A stretch of 64,000 bases of DNA from JARRNE01 sp963824085 (GTDB lineage Bacteria; Pseudomonadota; Gammaproteobacteria; Chromatiales; Chromatiaceae): assembly GCA_963824085.1 (NCBI GenBank), contig CAWGNT010000013.1, positions 296,655 through 360,654 of the forward strand. Reading direction: 5' to 3'. Both the position numbers and the translations under genes were made by a program. Positions 1 through 8,702 of the stretch are shown piece by piece (the stretch's first letter is position 1; each line of letters opens with the position of its first letter). Under the pieces are notes generated by a model. It was not told where the DNA came from. It saw only the letters and a list, made by a program, of their open reading frames with translations, and ran no database searches.

Positions 1-342
1 CAAAAACTCCCGCAGGGCGACGGCATTGTTGCGCGATTCATCACGTGCGCTGAACAACAGTGTCAAGGGTCCCTCATGGGCAATGTCCACCAATGCCCGC
101 CAGTGCTCGGGATGTTCCGTGAGCTCAGCCCGATAGCGCCGTTGGAATTCTGGCCAGGACTCAGGGATGTGGCCGTACCAGCGGCGCAGTACGTCGCTCG
201 CGCCCACCTCTTTGGCCCAGAGATCGAGCTTCAGCGAATCTTTGCGAACGCCCCGTGGCCAAAGACGCTCCACGAGCACACGGCGGCCATCCTCCGGCGC
301 CGGCGGCTCGTAAACCCGTTTGACGTTGATTTCCGGCGTCAC
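1..342 (-). CDS. DUF488 (YeaO-like) family protein, C-terminus beyond window
   Basis: This is the 5' part of a small cytosolic protein read on the minus strand and running off base 1. The visible residues include KRVYEPPAPEDGRR, LVERLWPRGV and LWAKEV, the signature opening of the DUF488/YeaO family (about 115-125 aa), so it is nearly complete. The family has no settled biochemical role. The GTG at 342 fits the family start and lies about 11 nt after an AGGAG; a GTG at 354 is possible but leaves no spacing. The gene follows nnrS by a few bases and is probably the last gene of the ptsP-hemerythrin-nnrS operon. Confidence 0.8.
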   Translation of the reverse strand, partial: MTPEINVKRVYEPPAPEDGRRVLVERLWPRGVRKDSLKLDLWAKEVGASDVLRRWYGHIPESWPEFQRRYRAELTEHPEHWRALVDIAHEGPLTLLFSARDESRNNAVALREFL

Positions 343-356
343 AGGATGGAACACTC

Positions 357-1559
357 CTAACCGGGGCGGCCATCGACCCGCGGACGGATCAAGATTGGAA
401 CATAAACCGCCGAGAAAACACCAAAGCCGAGCATCCACACTACCTGCGAGGCGGCGATCCAAAAGGTGTAATGCGACCCGTCAATAATTGGCGCGACCAC
501 ACGGGTGAGAGCGCCAAGCACGACCAACGCAAACATAGGGACCAGCACTTTGGGTGGATCGAATACATTGCGCCCGGTATGCCCCAGCGCTACGCGCGAC
601 ATCATGCCAATGGTGATCAGGCCGATGCCGCCGACGGCAAAGGCGTGCAACGCGAGGGTAGGCGATATTCCCGGCCAGACCGAGAGCGCTTTCAGCACAA
701 AGCCGAGCACCAGAAACCCATAGCCGAGGTAGAGCGACCAGAGCAGGGGCGCCTTCCAGATGCCCGGTGTATACCAATCACGCATCCGCAAGACATGGAT
801 CGCAACCAGCGGCAAGGACAACAACGCGACCAGGACGGCTTGCCGGCTGAAGACATCCAAGACGGCCCAGGCAGCAAAAAGCACCAGGCTGCCGAAATCG
901 ACCCAGCGCCGATTGCGTGCGGAGAAGGCCTCGTCGACGCCGCGCTCGATGAAGAAGGGTACGACGCGCCTGGCCATCGTAAAGATCAAGGCAAGGATGA
1001 TATAGATGCCCGTGTAGAGTCCCCACCTAATTCCCTGATCGAGATAGCCCAGCGCTCCGGCATAGAATATGGCATTGCACAGCAGCATCAGCCACAGCTT
1101 AGTAATGACGCCGAGCTGCGTCCATTGCCGGACCCGGAAGACCGGCAGGCTCACGCCGGCTATCAGTCCAAGGGCGAACAGGAGGTCGGCCACTGCGGCT
1201 AGCGTGAGCGCCCATGGGACCGGCAGGAAGTAAGCCACTCTGGCGATCGCCCACAAGAGCAGCAAGGCGGCGAGAGCTGAACCGCGCAAGCCGCGAATCC
1301 CCGTCCAGTTGCCCACGGCGGTCAGCAGAAAGCCCGCAACCACGGCCATGGCATAGCCGAAGACCATTTCATGGGCATGCCAAAGGGTGCCGGCGAGTCC
1401 TGCGGGGGCCAGGGGCACCGAAAAGACATAGATCGCCATCCACAACAGAATGGAGAGCACGGCAAACAATCCCGCTCCACTGAAAAAGGGCCTAAAGCCG
1501 AGCTCGAACAGGGCAAACGACGGGGGGGCGGATCTTTCTTCGATCTGAAGCACGTGCAT
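357..1559 (-). CDS. nnrS: NnrS family membrane protein
   Basis: A 400-aa polytopic inner-membrane protein of the NnrS family. NnrS proteins are haem- and copper-containing and are associated with denitrification and relief of NO stress; their exact chemistry is unresolved. Most of the length is hydrophobic, with about ten to twelve predicted helices. Family landmarks include FRPFF near the N-terminus, WHAHEMVFGYA around residue 60, MARRVVPFF mid-protein and HAFAVGGIGLITIGMMSRVALGHTGR in the C-terminal half, where the histidines are candidate haem ligands. Full length matches the family. It lies downstream of a hemerythrin-domain gene, which makes an NO/O2-handling operon plausible. Confidence 0.9.
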   Translation of the reverse strand: MHVLQIEERSAPPSFALFELGFRPFFSGAGLFAVLSILLWMAIYVFSVPLAPAGLAGTLWHAHEMVFGYAMAVVAGFLLTAVGNWTGIRGLRGSALAALLLLWAIARVAYFLPVPWALTLAAVADLLFALGLIAGVSLPVFRVRQWTQLGVITKLWLMLLCNAIFYAGALGYLDQGIRWGLYTGIYIILALIFTMARRVVPFFIERGVDEAFSARNRRWVDFGSLVLFAAWAVLDVFSRQAVLVALLSLPLVAIHVLRMRDWYTPGIWKAPLLWSLYLGYGFLVLGFVLKALSVWPGISPTLALHAFAVGGIGLITIGMMSRVALGHTGRNVFDPPKVLVPMFALVVLGALTRVVAPIIDGSHYTFWIAASQVVWMLGFGVFSAVYVPILIRPRVDGRPG

Positions 1560-1644
1560 CGTCCTGATTCGGCGTGAGAGCGTGGGCGACGGGGCGTCCC
1601 TGCCCGGACGCTGGGTTAACGAAGCGACACGCGATACTCAATAT

Positions 1645-2052
1645 CTATTCGGGCATCAATTCTGTCAATTGGCCGAGATCGAGCAGCTGTTGAGCGCGTT
1701 GGAAAAGCTCTTTCTCTTCGAAGCGAATATGCGCCGTGAGAAGGTCGGCAAATTGGGCCAGGTTGCCGGTTTGATTGTCTGCAATCAAACGGCGCAAATC
1801 GGCGTGCTCGCTCAGCGTGCGCGCGACCAGCGGGGTTTCGCCTGCCCGTCGCAGCGCGGGTAGCAGGCGATCCTCTTCCAGCCGGAAGTGCGGTTCCAGC
1901 TCAGCGTGAAATCGGGCCACGACCATTGTCCAGCAGTGGGACTGACCGTGCGCGTTCCCGTTGGCCGCTTGCCGAGCTCTGCGGGCGAGAACCAGGCCAC
2001 TATGGTGATCACTGGACAGGGTGCGCAGCGCCGGGTGTCGTTGCATGGCCAT
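1645..2052 (-). CDS. Hemerythrin HHE-domain protein
   Basis: A 135-aa predicted four-helix bundle of the hemerythrin HHE cation-binding family. Candidate di-iron ligands are visible as SSDHHSGL near residue 15, ELEPHFRLEE mid-protein, SEHADLRRL and TAHIRFEEKELF. Such proteins bind O2 or NO, or store iron, in the cytosol. Its stop region is followed 86 bases later by nnrS and its start directly abuts the ptsP stop, so all three are likely co-transcribed. A frameshifted paralogue with the same N-terminal pattern lies at 16326-16780. Substrate or signal is not evident from sequence. Confidence 0.88.
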   Translation of the reverse strand: MAMQRHPALRTLSSDHHSGLVLARRARQAANGNAHGQSHCWTMVVARFHAELEPHFRLEEDRLLPALRRAGETPLVARTLSEHADLRRLIADNQTGNLAQFADLLTAHIRFEEKELFQRAQQLLDLGQLTELMPE

Positions 2053-4410
2053 TCAGGTCGCGGTGATGACGGACTGTTGCTTACGATCGCCTTGTATTTG
2101 GTGGGCCTCGGGACGCGGAGTAAGCCGATCCAGCCCTATCTCCAATCGCACTGCTTCCAGCAAACTACGGAGCTCGTGCGAGCTTTCGCATTGCAGTGCC
2201 TTGCCGGCCACGGAGCGCATAGTCACCGAGGAGACGCTGCGCACGGCCCATTTCACTTTGGGCAAGACCGCAGGGCTCACGCTGAGTCCGTGAAAACCCA
2301 TCCCCAGGAGTAACAGGGCAATCGCCGGATCGCCAGCGATCTCGCCGCATACCGTGACAGGCTTGCCTGCGCATTGCGCCGACTCGGCTATTTGTTGCAG
2401 CGCGCGCAGTAGTGCCGGGTGCACGGGGTCGAGGCGCGCGGAAGCCTGGCAATTGTTTCGGTCCGTCGCCAGGAGGTACTGGGTCAGGTCATTTGTGCCT
2501 ATCGACAGGAAATCGACATGGCGGGCCAGCGCCTCGATCTGGTACACAGCCGCGGGAACCTCGACCATGACCCCAACGCTGGGACGCGAGACAGATAGAC
2601 CTTCGTCCAGCAGCTGCTGTTTGGCCTGGTCGAGCAGGCAGAGTGCCTCGTCCAGCTCGTCGGCGCCGCTGATCATCGGCAATAGCAGCCGTAGATTGCC
2701 CACTCCGAGGTCAGCTCGCAGCGCCGCTCGGATTTGGGTCAGAAATATCTCCGGGTGATCCAACATGAATCGGATGCCCCGCTGACCGTATGTGGGATTG
2801 GTCTCTGTCACGTGGAGGTAAGGCAGTTGCTTGTCCCCACCCACGTCAAGGGTTCGGAGGGTCACGGGCAACGGGCTCATTGTCTGCAAAGCGTGCCGGT
2901 AGATTTGCACCTGTTCCTGTTCGCCCGGTAAGCGATCGAACAACATGAACGGTAATTCAGTGCGGTACAGGCCGATTCCCGCCGAACCAGCGGCTTTCGC
3001 CACGTCCACGTCTGTACTCAGACCCGCGTTGATGAACAGCGCGACGTTGACGCCATCGACCGTCACCGCGTCAAGGTCTCTCACCGGCTCGAGGGCCCGG
3101 TCGATATCTCGCTGGTTTTCTATCGACTGCTCGAATGCCTTACGCATGGGCGGAGTTAGGTTCAGATGTACGTGACCCGCCGAACCGTCTACGGCGAGCT
3201 CTTGGCCATCGAGGTACGCCAGCGGCAACCCGGAAACCCCCACTACTGCAGGTATGCCAAGTGCGCGGGCCAGGATCGCGGTATGCGACAAGGCTGTTCC
3301 GTCGCCTGAGACGACGCCGACGAGATTGCCGCTTCGGGCCTGACCGATATCGAGGGCGCTCAGGCGCTGACCAACGAGCACGGTGGCGACCTGGCCAATC
3401 TTTACCGCACTGGTTTCCCCGAGAAGGCGGGTAAGTATGCGTCCACCCAGCGCACGAATATCCGCTGCGCGCTCGCGCAAATAGGTATCCGGCATGGCGT
3501 CGAACCGTGCGGCGTAGGAAGCGAAGGCCCGGGACACTGAGCCGGGCGCCCAATTGCCCCGCCGTACCTCGGTCAATGCAGTATCCAGGATCTCGGGACT
3601 GTCGAGCAGCAATGCATAGGCGCCGAATAGGGCACGATCCACTTCCGATAGTCTGCCTTCCATCTGGGCGTCGAGGAGGGCCGTTTCCTCCCGAACGCCC
3701 CTAATGGCCTCACGCAGGCGGGTTTCCTCGGTCTGTGTATCCGAGATCACCCGATCGGGGATACTGCCGATCGAGCTCGTGCCAAATACCACGGCACCCC
3801 GGCCGACGGCCAATCCGGGCGCACCGGGCAGCCCTTCGATTCGCCCTGGCGTCGAGCCCTGTGGGCGGCACATACGGCACCACTCGCCGCTGGCTTTCGC
3901 GTAGGCGATCGCACCGCCGAGCTGGGCCGCGAGCGTGGTAAGCAATGCCTCGTCGGTATCGTCGAATCGGTGCGCCTCACGTTGCCGTACCAGCAATACG
4001 CCTTGAACGCGTGTCTTGTGTACGACGGGGACACCAAGAAATCCCTGGTAGCGACCGGCGCCGGCCTGCAGTAGGAAGTCCTGATCGAGCTCCGGCGGCA
4101 CCTGCTCGAGATTGAGTGGCTTATGGCTCTCGGCGATCCGGCCTATTAATCCACGCCCAAAACTGGATTGGACATTTCCCACCACGCGAGACGACAGGCC
4201 ATCCGTGGCAGCTATCACAAGTTGTCTGTCATTTTCGTCTGTGAAATAGACCGTGCAGACGTCGACCCCCATGACCTCGCGCGTCCGACGTACCAATACG
4301 CTCAACGCGCTCTCCAAGTCGGCCGCTGAGTCTACATCGCGCACGATCCGCGAGAGCGCGGCAAGGCGCTGGCCTGGCTTGGACCTCGTGGTGATCTTGC
4401 TCGGAATCAT
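2053..4410 (-). CDS. ptsP: PTS enzyme I of the nitrogen-type system (GAF-containing PtsP)
   Basis: A 785-aa phosphoenolpyruvate-protein phosphotransferase of the EI-Ntr type, which passes phosphate from PEP to NPr in the regulatory, sugar-independent PTS. An N-terminal GAF domain (about residues 20-165) is followed by the EI N-domain, the phospho-histidine segment GTALSHTAILARALGIP (His376) and a C-terminal TIM barrel with GTNDLTQYLLATDRN and the active cysteine in VTVCGE. Length is slightly above E. coli PtsP (748 aa). A CxxC-like pair (WCRMCR) near 178-181 between the GAF and EI domains is unusual and could be checked as a metal or redox site. It is first in the operon with the hemerythrin and nnrS genes. 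Confidence 0.93.
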   Translation of the reverse strand: MIPSKITTRSKPGQRLAALSRIVRDVDSAADLESALSVLVRRTREVMGVDVCTVYFTDENDRQLVIAATDGLSSRVVGNVQSSFGRGLIGRIAESHKPLNLEQVPPELDQDFLLQAGAGRYQGFLGVPVVHKTRVQGVLLVRQREAHRFDDTDEALLTTLAAQLGGAIAYAKASGEWCRMCRPQGSTPGRIEGLPGAPGLAVGRGAVVFGTSSIGSIPDRVISDTQTEETRLREAIRGVREETALLDAQMEGRLSEVDRALFGAYALLLDSPEILDTALTEVRRGNWAPGSVSRAFASYAARFDAMPDTYLRERAADIRALGGRILTRLLGETSAVKIGQVATVLVGQRLSALDIGQARSGNLVGVVSGDGTALSHTAILARALGIPAVVGVSGLPLAYLDGQELAVDGSAGHVHLNLTPPMRKAFEQSIENQRDIDRALEPVRDLDAVTVDGVNVALFINAGLSTDVDVAKAAGSAGIGLYRTELPFMLFDRLPGEQEQVQIYRHALQTMSPLPVTLRTLDVGGDKQLPYLHVTETNPTYGQRGIRFMLDHPEIFLTQIRAALRADLGVGNLRLLLPMISGADELDEALCLLDQAKQQLLDEGLSVSRPSVGVMVEVPAAVYQIEALARHVDFLSIGTNDLTQYLLATDRNNCQASARLDPVHPALLRALQQIAESAQCAGKPVTVCGEIAGDPAIALLLLGMGFHGLSVSPAVLPKVKWAVRSVSSVTMRSVAGKALQCESSHELRSLLEAVRLEIGLDRLTPRPEAHQIQGDRKQQSVITAT

Positions 4411-4734
4411 CCCCGTCAGTGCTGGTCCTTGATGTGCTGCCGTATCGCTGAATGATCGCGCTAATCCTGCATGCCGCGGCGGAAAATAACCTGCGCTAGT
4501 GGCGGTTTGAACCCTTCAAACGCACACCGCTTGGCAAGGGCCGTAAAGGTACATATATGTTGGGAGCGGCACGAGACAAACGAATTCTTTTAACACCAAC
4601 TATCGGTCCCGACGATAGGAATGGCAGCGGGATTTACGAGGGGACGCGCGAGTCACGGCATACGGCATACGGGGTGCGGCCTCGCGCCAGGAGTGCCGGC
4701 TCGCCGTCTGTCCGCGCTTGCGGGTGTTGCGCGC
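4411..4734. other. Intergenic region between ptsP start and ubiT end
   Basis: No gene is supported here. It should hold the ptsP promoter, but I see no convincing FNR/DNR box. A 6-bp inverted repeat (CTATCG at 4600-4605 with CGATAG at 4613-4618) lies downstream of ubiT. Read on the minus strand it is followed only by a short mixed A/T stretch, so it is at best a weak terminator. Confidence 0.5.
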
Positions 4735-5208
4735 TCAGTCGGCGGCCAGCGCGCGCAGGCGCAGGACGGCCCGGCCGATCCCGGCCGGCATTGCCCGGGC
4801 GACGGCCTCGAGCTCGACGCCGTCGAGCATGTTCTTCACTCGCAGGCCCAGGTCCGTGTCGCCCTCGATCAGCAGGCGGCGGTTGAAGAAGAGGGTGTCG
4901 GGATCCTCGAGCCGCAGGGTCAGGCGCGCCAGGTCCTGTGCCGTGGCCGTAAAGGTGACATCCGCCGGGCCCTCGTGCTCGGCGCGAAAGCCCCGCTCCT
5001 GGACCGAGAAGTAGAACCTGAGGCCGGTGTCCTGCACCGACACGCAGAAACGCCGCCCGCGGGCGGCGGACCAGTCGAGCTCACGCAGGGTCGGCCAGGC
5101 GAGGAGGTTGGCGCCGGCCGCGAAGGCGTGGGAGGCGGGCCGGGACGGCAGGGCGGCAAGCAGCCGGGCGAGGGGCTGCGGGAATGCGGGCAGGTGCGGA
5201 AGCTTCAT
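4735..5208 (-). CDS. ubiT: UbiT, SCP2-domain accessory protein for O2-independent ubiquinone synthesis
   Basis: A 157-aa SCP2 (sterol-carrier-like) protein matching UbiT (YhbT). In E. coli UbiT works with UbiU and UbiV in anaerobic ubiquinone synthesis and is thought to bind the lipophilic intermediates. The SCP2 core occupies about residues 40-140, with the characteristic DVTFTATAQDLARL and LEDPDTLFFNRRLLIEGDTDLGL segments. It follows ubiV by 14 bp on the same strand, making ubiU-ubiV-ubiT one operon. Its placement next to an FNR regulator and nor genes fits a quinone supply during nitrate respiration. Confidence 0.9.
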   Translation of the reverse strand: MKLPHLPAFPQPLARLLAALPSRPASHAFAAGANLLAWPTLRELDWSAARGRRFCVSVQDTGLRFYFSVQERGFRAEHEGPADVTFTATAQDLARLTLRLEDPDTLFFNRRLLIEGDTDLGLRVKNMLDGVELEAVARAMPAGIGRAVLRLRALAAD

Positions 5209-5222
5209 CGGGGTCTCGTTCG

Positions 5223-6143
5223 TTAGCTCAGTTGCGGGACGGCAGGCTGATAGCTCATGCCCGCCTGACCGAGCCAGTAGCCGTCGCAGGGCGGGGCCGG
5301 CATCAGGGGCGCCAGCCGCTCGGGGGCCTGCTGCGGCTTGAGCTTGCCGTCCACCAGCTCCCGGAACAGGGACACGACCTGCGCCATGCGCCGCGACTGG
5401 GGTGAGAGCCGCAGGATGGCGACCCCAGCGGCGGCGAGCTCCGGGATGCGGTGGGCCAGGCTCATGACCCGTGCGGACTGGGTCTGTATGCCGTTGAGCG
5501 CCAGGAAGGCCTCGCCGTCCCGAGAGGTCAGGGTCAGGCCGTCGGGGTGGTCCAGGCAGCGGAACTGGCAGTCATCTTTCTGCAGGTTGTAGTGGCGTGC
5601 CGTGAAGCAACGGGCGGAAAAGGCCAGGGGCATGCGGCCGTAAGCGAACAGCTCCGTCTGGATGCCGCAGTCCGCGGGCAGGCTGTGCCGCATCGCCGTC
5701 AGCATCTCGCCCGGCATCTCCACCGGCGGTACCCAGCGCACGGCACCCAGGTCCGCGAGCAGGGCCAGGGTGTCGGGGTTGTAAGCATTCAGGGTCGGGC
5801 CGGCGACAAACGGGTGCTCCGCCCGGCCCAGCAGGCGCACGGCACCCCATTCGTTCGCCTCGATCGGAAAGCGGCCGTCGGCGACGAGCCGGCGCAGGGC
5901 CTGGAGGTCGGACTCGGATTCAATCAGCGTCTGGCTGGAGAGCACGACCTCCTTGCCGACCGCTGCGAGCTGTTCGGCCAGCTCCAGCCAGTCTGGCAGG
6001 CGCAGCAGATGGCGTCGGGAGCAGACGCTCTCGCCCAGGTAGACGATATCCAGGGGCCAGGCGGTGGCCTGCTCGTAGAAGGCCAGGGTGTCGTCGCGGG
6101 ACCAGTAGTAGAGCAGGGGGCCGAGGGACAGCTTCATGGTCAT
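5223..6143 (-). CDS. ubiV: UbiV, U32-family Fe-S protein of O2-independent ubiquinone synthesis
   Basis: A 306-aa U32 'peptidase' family protein. UbiU and UbiV form a heterodimer with 4Fe-4S clusters and perform the O2-independent hydroxylations of ubiquinone synthesis, with prephenate as the proposed oxygen donor. The four cluster cysteines are present with the E. coli UbiV spacing: one in SVCSRRH (Cys41) and the group ARCF...DDCQFRC, spaced 13 and 4 residues. The chosen ATG at 6143 overlaps the ubiU stop as ATGA, implying translational coupling; a second in-frame ATG is two codons later. Confidence 0.93.
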   Translation of the reverse strand: MTMKLSLGPLLYYWSRDDTLAFYEQATAWPLDIVYLGESVCSRRHLLRLPDWLELAEQLAAVGKEVVLSSQTLIESESDLQALRRLVADGRFPIEANEWGAVRLLGRAEHPFVAGPTLNAYNPDTLALLADLGAVRWVPPVEMPGEMLTAMRHSLPADCGIQTELFAYGRMPLAFSARCFTARHYNLQKDDCQFRCLDHPDGLTLTSRDGEAFLALNGIQTQSARVMSLAHRIPELAAAGVAILRLSPQSRRMAQVVSLFRELVDGKLKPQQAPERLAPLMPAPPCDGYWLGQAGMSYQPAVPQLS

Positions 6144-7153
6144 TTCCACGGTCGGTAGTAGGCGCCAAGAGTGTGCATGCTGCCCTCGGACACCTTGGTG
6201 AGCTCCGCCGTCCACCCGGGTGCTGGCCTGAACCTGTCCGGGGCGCGCCTTACCGCGTCGATGGCGGCACGCCAGATGCGAGTGACCTGGGCGACGTAGG
6301 CGGGGCTCCGTTGGCGTCCTTCGATCTTGATCGCGGCGATGCCGAGACGTGCCATCTCCGGGAGCATCTCCATGTTGTTGAGGCTCGCGGGCTCCTCGAT
6401 GGCGTAGTAGGTCTCGCCGCGGACCAGGTAGCGGCCTTTGCATATGGTCGGATAGGCGGCCTTCTCGTGATCGGCGTAGCGGTCGATCAGCATGCCGTTC
6501 AGGCGTGTCTCCATTCCCTGCGGTGTCTGCTGCCAGCGCACGGCGTGGCCCGGGGAGCAGGCGCCGCGGGTGTTCGGCGAGTCGCCGCAGGTATAGGAGG
6601 AGAGCAGGCAGCGCCCCTCGACCATGACGCACAGGCCGCCGAACCCGAACAGCTCGATCTCCACCTCGGTGTGCTCGACCAGGTTCTCCACCTGGGGCAG
6701 GGAGAGGACGCGGGGCAGCACGGCGCGGCGGACCCCGAAGCGCTCGTGGTAGAAGTTGATGGCCTCATAGCTGGTGGCCGATGCTTGGACAGACAGGTGC
6801 AGCCTCAACTCGGGGTGCTCCTTGACTGCGTACGCCATGAGCCCCGGGTCCGCCAGGATTGCCGCGTCGACGCCGAGCTCGGCGGCGGTGTCGAGCGCCT
6901 GGTGCCAGCGCGTGCGGGTCGCCGGCTGCGGGAAGGTGTTCAAGGCCATGAGCACCTTGACGCGCTTTGAATGAGCGTACCGGATGCCCTCGGCGAGGCC
7001 CTGGTGGTCGAAGTTCAGGCCGGAGAAGTTCCGCGCGTTCGTGTTGTCCTTCAGACCCAGATAGACGCCGTCGGCCCCGTTGTCCACGGCCGCCTTCAGG
7101 GCCGGCAGGCTGCCGGCAGGGCAGATCAGATCGAGCAGGGATCGGTTAGGCAT
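6140..7153 (-). CDS. ubiU: UbiU, U32-family Fe-S protein of O2-independent ubiquinone synthesis
   Basis: A 337-aa U32 family protein starting LLDLICPAGSLPALKAAVDNGAD. Four cysteines, Cys175, Cys182, Cys199 and Cys238, reproduce the 7-17-39 spacing of the E. coli UbiU cluster ligands, so a 4Fe-4S cluster is expected. It partners UbiV. The ATG at 7153 gives the standard family N-terminus; the reading frame stays open far upstream, but that extension has no family similarity and was trimmed. First gene of ubiUVT, divergent from the FNR gene at 7661. I found no clear FNR box in the 0.5 kb between them. Confidence 0.93.
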   Translation of the reverse strand: MPNRSLLDLICPAGSLPALKAAVDNGADGVYLGLKDNTNARNFSGLNFDHQGLAEGIRYAHSKRVKVLMALNTFPQPATRTRWHQALDTAAELGVDAAILADPGLMAYAVKEHPELRLHLSVQASATSYEAINFYHERFGVRRAVLPRVLSLPQVENLVEHTEVEIELFGFGGLCVMVEGRCLLSSYTCGDSPNTRGACSPGHAVRWQQTPQGMETRLNGMLIDRYADHEKAAYPTICKGRYLVRGETYYAIEEPASLNNMEMLPEMARLGIAAIKIEGRQRSPAYVAQVTRIWRAAIDAVRRAPDRFRPAPGWTAELTKVSEGSMHTLGAYYRPWK

Positions 7154-7660
7154 GGCGGTGATCAGGCACGGCAGTCTGAGGTGATGCGAGCTTGCTTTGG
7201 CCGCGCAGCGCGGAAGAGCGGCCCGCGTGTGATCGATTGGGCTCGGGAACGGTTGGGCACCGTCCGACTGGATAGGTGCCCCGATGCTCCCAGCCGTACC
7301 CTGGGAACGTTCGTGAAAACGGCACAATTCTACAGGTAGCGGACGAGCCTGTCTTTTTCTAACCTCCGCGTCCCTTGGGACCCGAGGAAAGCAGCGACCC
7401 TTCCGGGCTGCCCCGTCGATGCCTCTGGAAGACTCTGGCGTTCGTTGGGCGCGCCAGGCCGATTGTCCAGTTTTTCGGTTCTTTCCGAGGGGTGGGAATG
7501 CTGCCGCCGAAGCTTCCGCCGACGCACCCCGACCCTCGCGGGCCGAGCAGAGGCAGTGGCCGGCCGCGGCCGAGAATCCACAAGTCGTTCGTTCAACTGG
7601 CCCTCGGTCGGGAACCCGGCCATCATTGGTGCCGTCAAATTTTAATAAGGCGAGATCCCG
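7154..7660. other. Divergent intergenic region between ubiU and the FNR gene
   Basis: About 0.5 kb without a supported gene. Open frames on both strands here have low-complexity, shadow-like composition. It must hold the divergent promoters of ubiUVT and fnr. I looked for TTGAT-N4-ATCAA palindromes and found none convincing. Confidence 0.4.
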
Positions 7661-8401
7661 ATGCCTGCTAGCGCGACCCTGTCGAAAGATTTGCACCTGG
7701 TGCCCTTTCGGAGCCCCTGTCGCGGGTGCACCACGGAGCACCTCTGCCTGCCCCGGCACCTCGACCTCGAGCAGGAGCGCGACCTGAGCGCGGTCATTCG
7801 GCGACGGGACTCTTTCGGGCGTGGGGACCGCATTTTCTCCATGGGCGCACCCTTCACCTCCTTGTTCGTCGTGCAGTCGGGCTCGGTGAAGACGCAGCAG
7901 CTCACCGTGGACGGTAACCTGAGCCTCACCGGCTTCTACCTGGAAGGTGAGCTATTTGGGCTCGACGCAATCGGATCACCTTCCTACCCGTGTGAGGCCA
8001 TCGCGCTGCAGAGCACGACTGTGTGCGCCCTGCCGTATGGCGAGCTCGAGCGGCTGTGCAGCGGCATACCGCTGCTCCAGCGCTGGCTGTTGAACCGATT
8101 GGGGGGGCGGCTGAAGACCTACGAAGCGCAGCGGGGCTGGACCGCGCGCAAGGAGATGGAGGCACGCGTCCTGAGCTTCTTCCTCGATCTGCAGCAGCGC
8201 CTCGAAGCCCGCAAGCCATCCCAGGAGGGCTACTACACCATGCCCATGCGCAAGTGCGACGTCGCCCTCTTCTTGAACATAACCCCCGAGACCTTTAGCC
8301 GTACCCTAAGGGTGTTGTGTTCAAGCCGGTTGCTCGAGATTCGTTCGCAACGATTCCGGCTGCCCGATGCCACAGCTGTGAAACTTTACGTGGGTGAATG
8401 A
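7661..8401 (+). CDS. fnr: FNR/ANR-type oxygen-sensing Crp-family regulator
   Basis: A 246-aa Crp/Fnr regulator with the Fe-S sensor cysteines of FNR: Cys20, Cys23 and Cys29 in PCRGCTTEHLC (same numbering as E. coli FNR) plus Cys111 in SYPCEAIAL. A cyclic-nucleotide-binding-like beta roll (about 50-140), a dimer helix and a C-terminal HTH follow. The recognition helix has ETFSRTL (Glu210, Ser213, Arg214), the residues that read TTGAT half-sites. It should activate anaerobic genes when its 4Fe-4S cluster is intact, and is the likely reader of the palindromes found across the window, alone or with the DNR at 22322. Confidence 0.93.
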   Translation: MPASATLSKDLHLVPFRSPCRGCTTEHLCLPRHLDLEQERDLSAVIRRRDSFGRGDRIFSMGAPFTSLFVVQSGSVKTQQLTVDGNLSLTGFYLEGELFGLDAIGSPSYPCEAIALQSTTVCALPYGELERLCSGIPLLQRWLLNRLGGRLKTYEAQRGWTARKEMEARVLSFFLDLQQRLEARKPSQEGYYTMPMRKCDVALFLNITPETFSRTLRVLCSSRLLEIRSQRFRLPDATAVKLYVGE

Positions 8402-8435
8402 CCTCGCTGCGCTCCCGGCGTAAGGTGCTCGCGGC

Positions 8436-8473
8436 AGAGACCTTGGTGCGGCCTTCGCGGGTGGTCTCTTTTT
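8436..8473 (+). terminator. Probable intrinsic terminator after fnr
   Basis: AGAGACC at 8436-8442 pairs with GGTCTCT at 8463-8469, with a GC-rich loop that can pair further, followed by a run of five T. It lies 35 bp after the fnr stop. Confidence 0.6.
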
Positions 8474-8534
8474 CACCCGCGTCATAACGGCGAGTGCCGA
8501 CGGCTGTCGGAAATTGACCCGGGAAAGGGTATGT

Positions 8535-8664
8535 CACCACGAAGAGAAACGAAGAGAAAAAAGGCGAAAGAGGGAGGGCGGGGTATCCCGCGGCACCCGG
8601 AGGGTGCGGTGAAAATGGAGGGAACGCATTGAGCGTCTTCCCGCTCTTCGTGTCCATCGTGGTG
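8535..8664. repeat. Imperfect intergenic inverted repeat (CACCACGAAG type)
   Basis: The left arm begins CACCACGAAGAG at 8535 and the right arm ends with its near reverse complement, CTCTTCGTGTCCATCGTGGT, around 8644-8663. The interior holds a purine-rich stretch. This type of 'accacgaag...cttcgtggt' element is widespread between proteobacterial genes. It lies between the fnr terminator and the convergent cytochrome gene. Compare the element at 37830-37967. Confidence 0.6.
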
Positions 8665-8702
8665 CAACTTCCGAATCTCGGCTGATAGGTCCCGGGAGGC
8701 GC

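Noticed and set aside
471..1202. Long plus-strand open frame opposite nnrS
   Set aside because: Gln/Arg/Asp-rich shadow of a clear membrane protein gene on the other strand; no family features.
1594..1611. Hairpin after the hemerythrin gene as an intrinsic terminator
   Set aside because: Six-bp stem without a T run; the operon probably reads through into nnrS.
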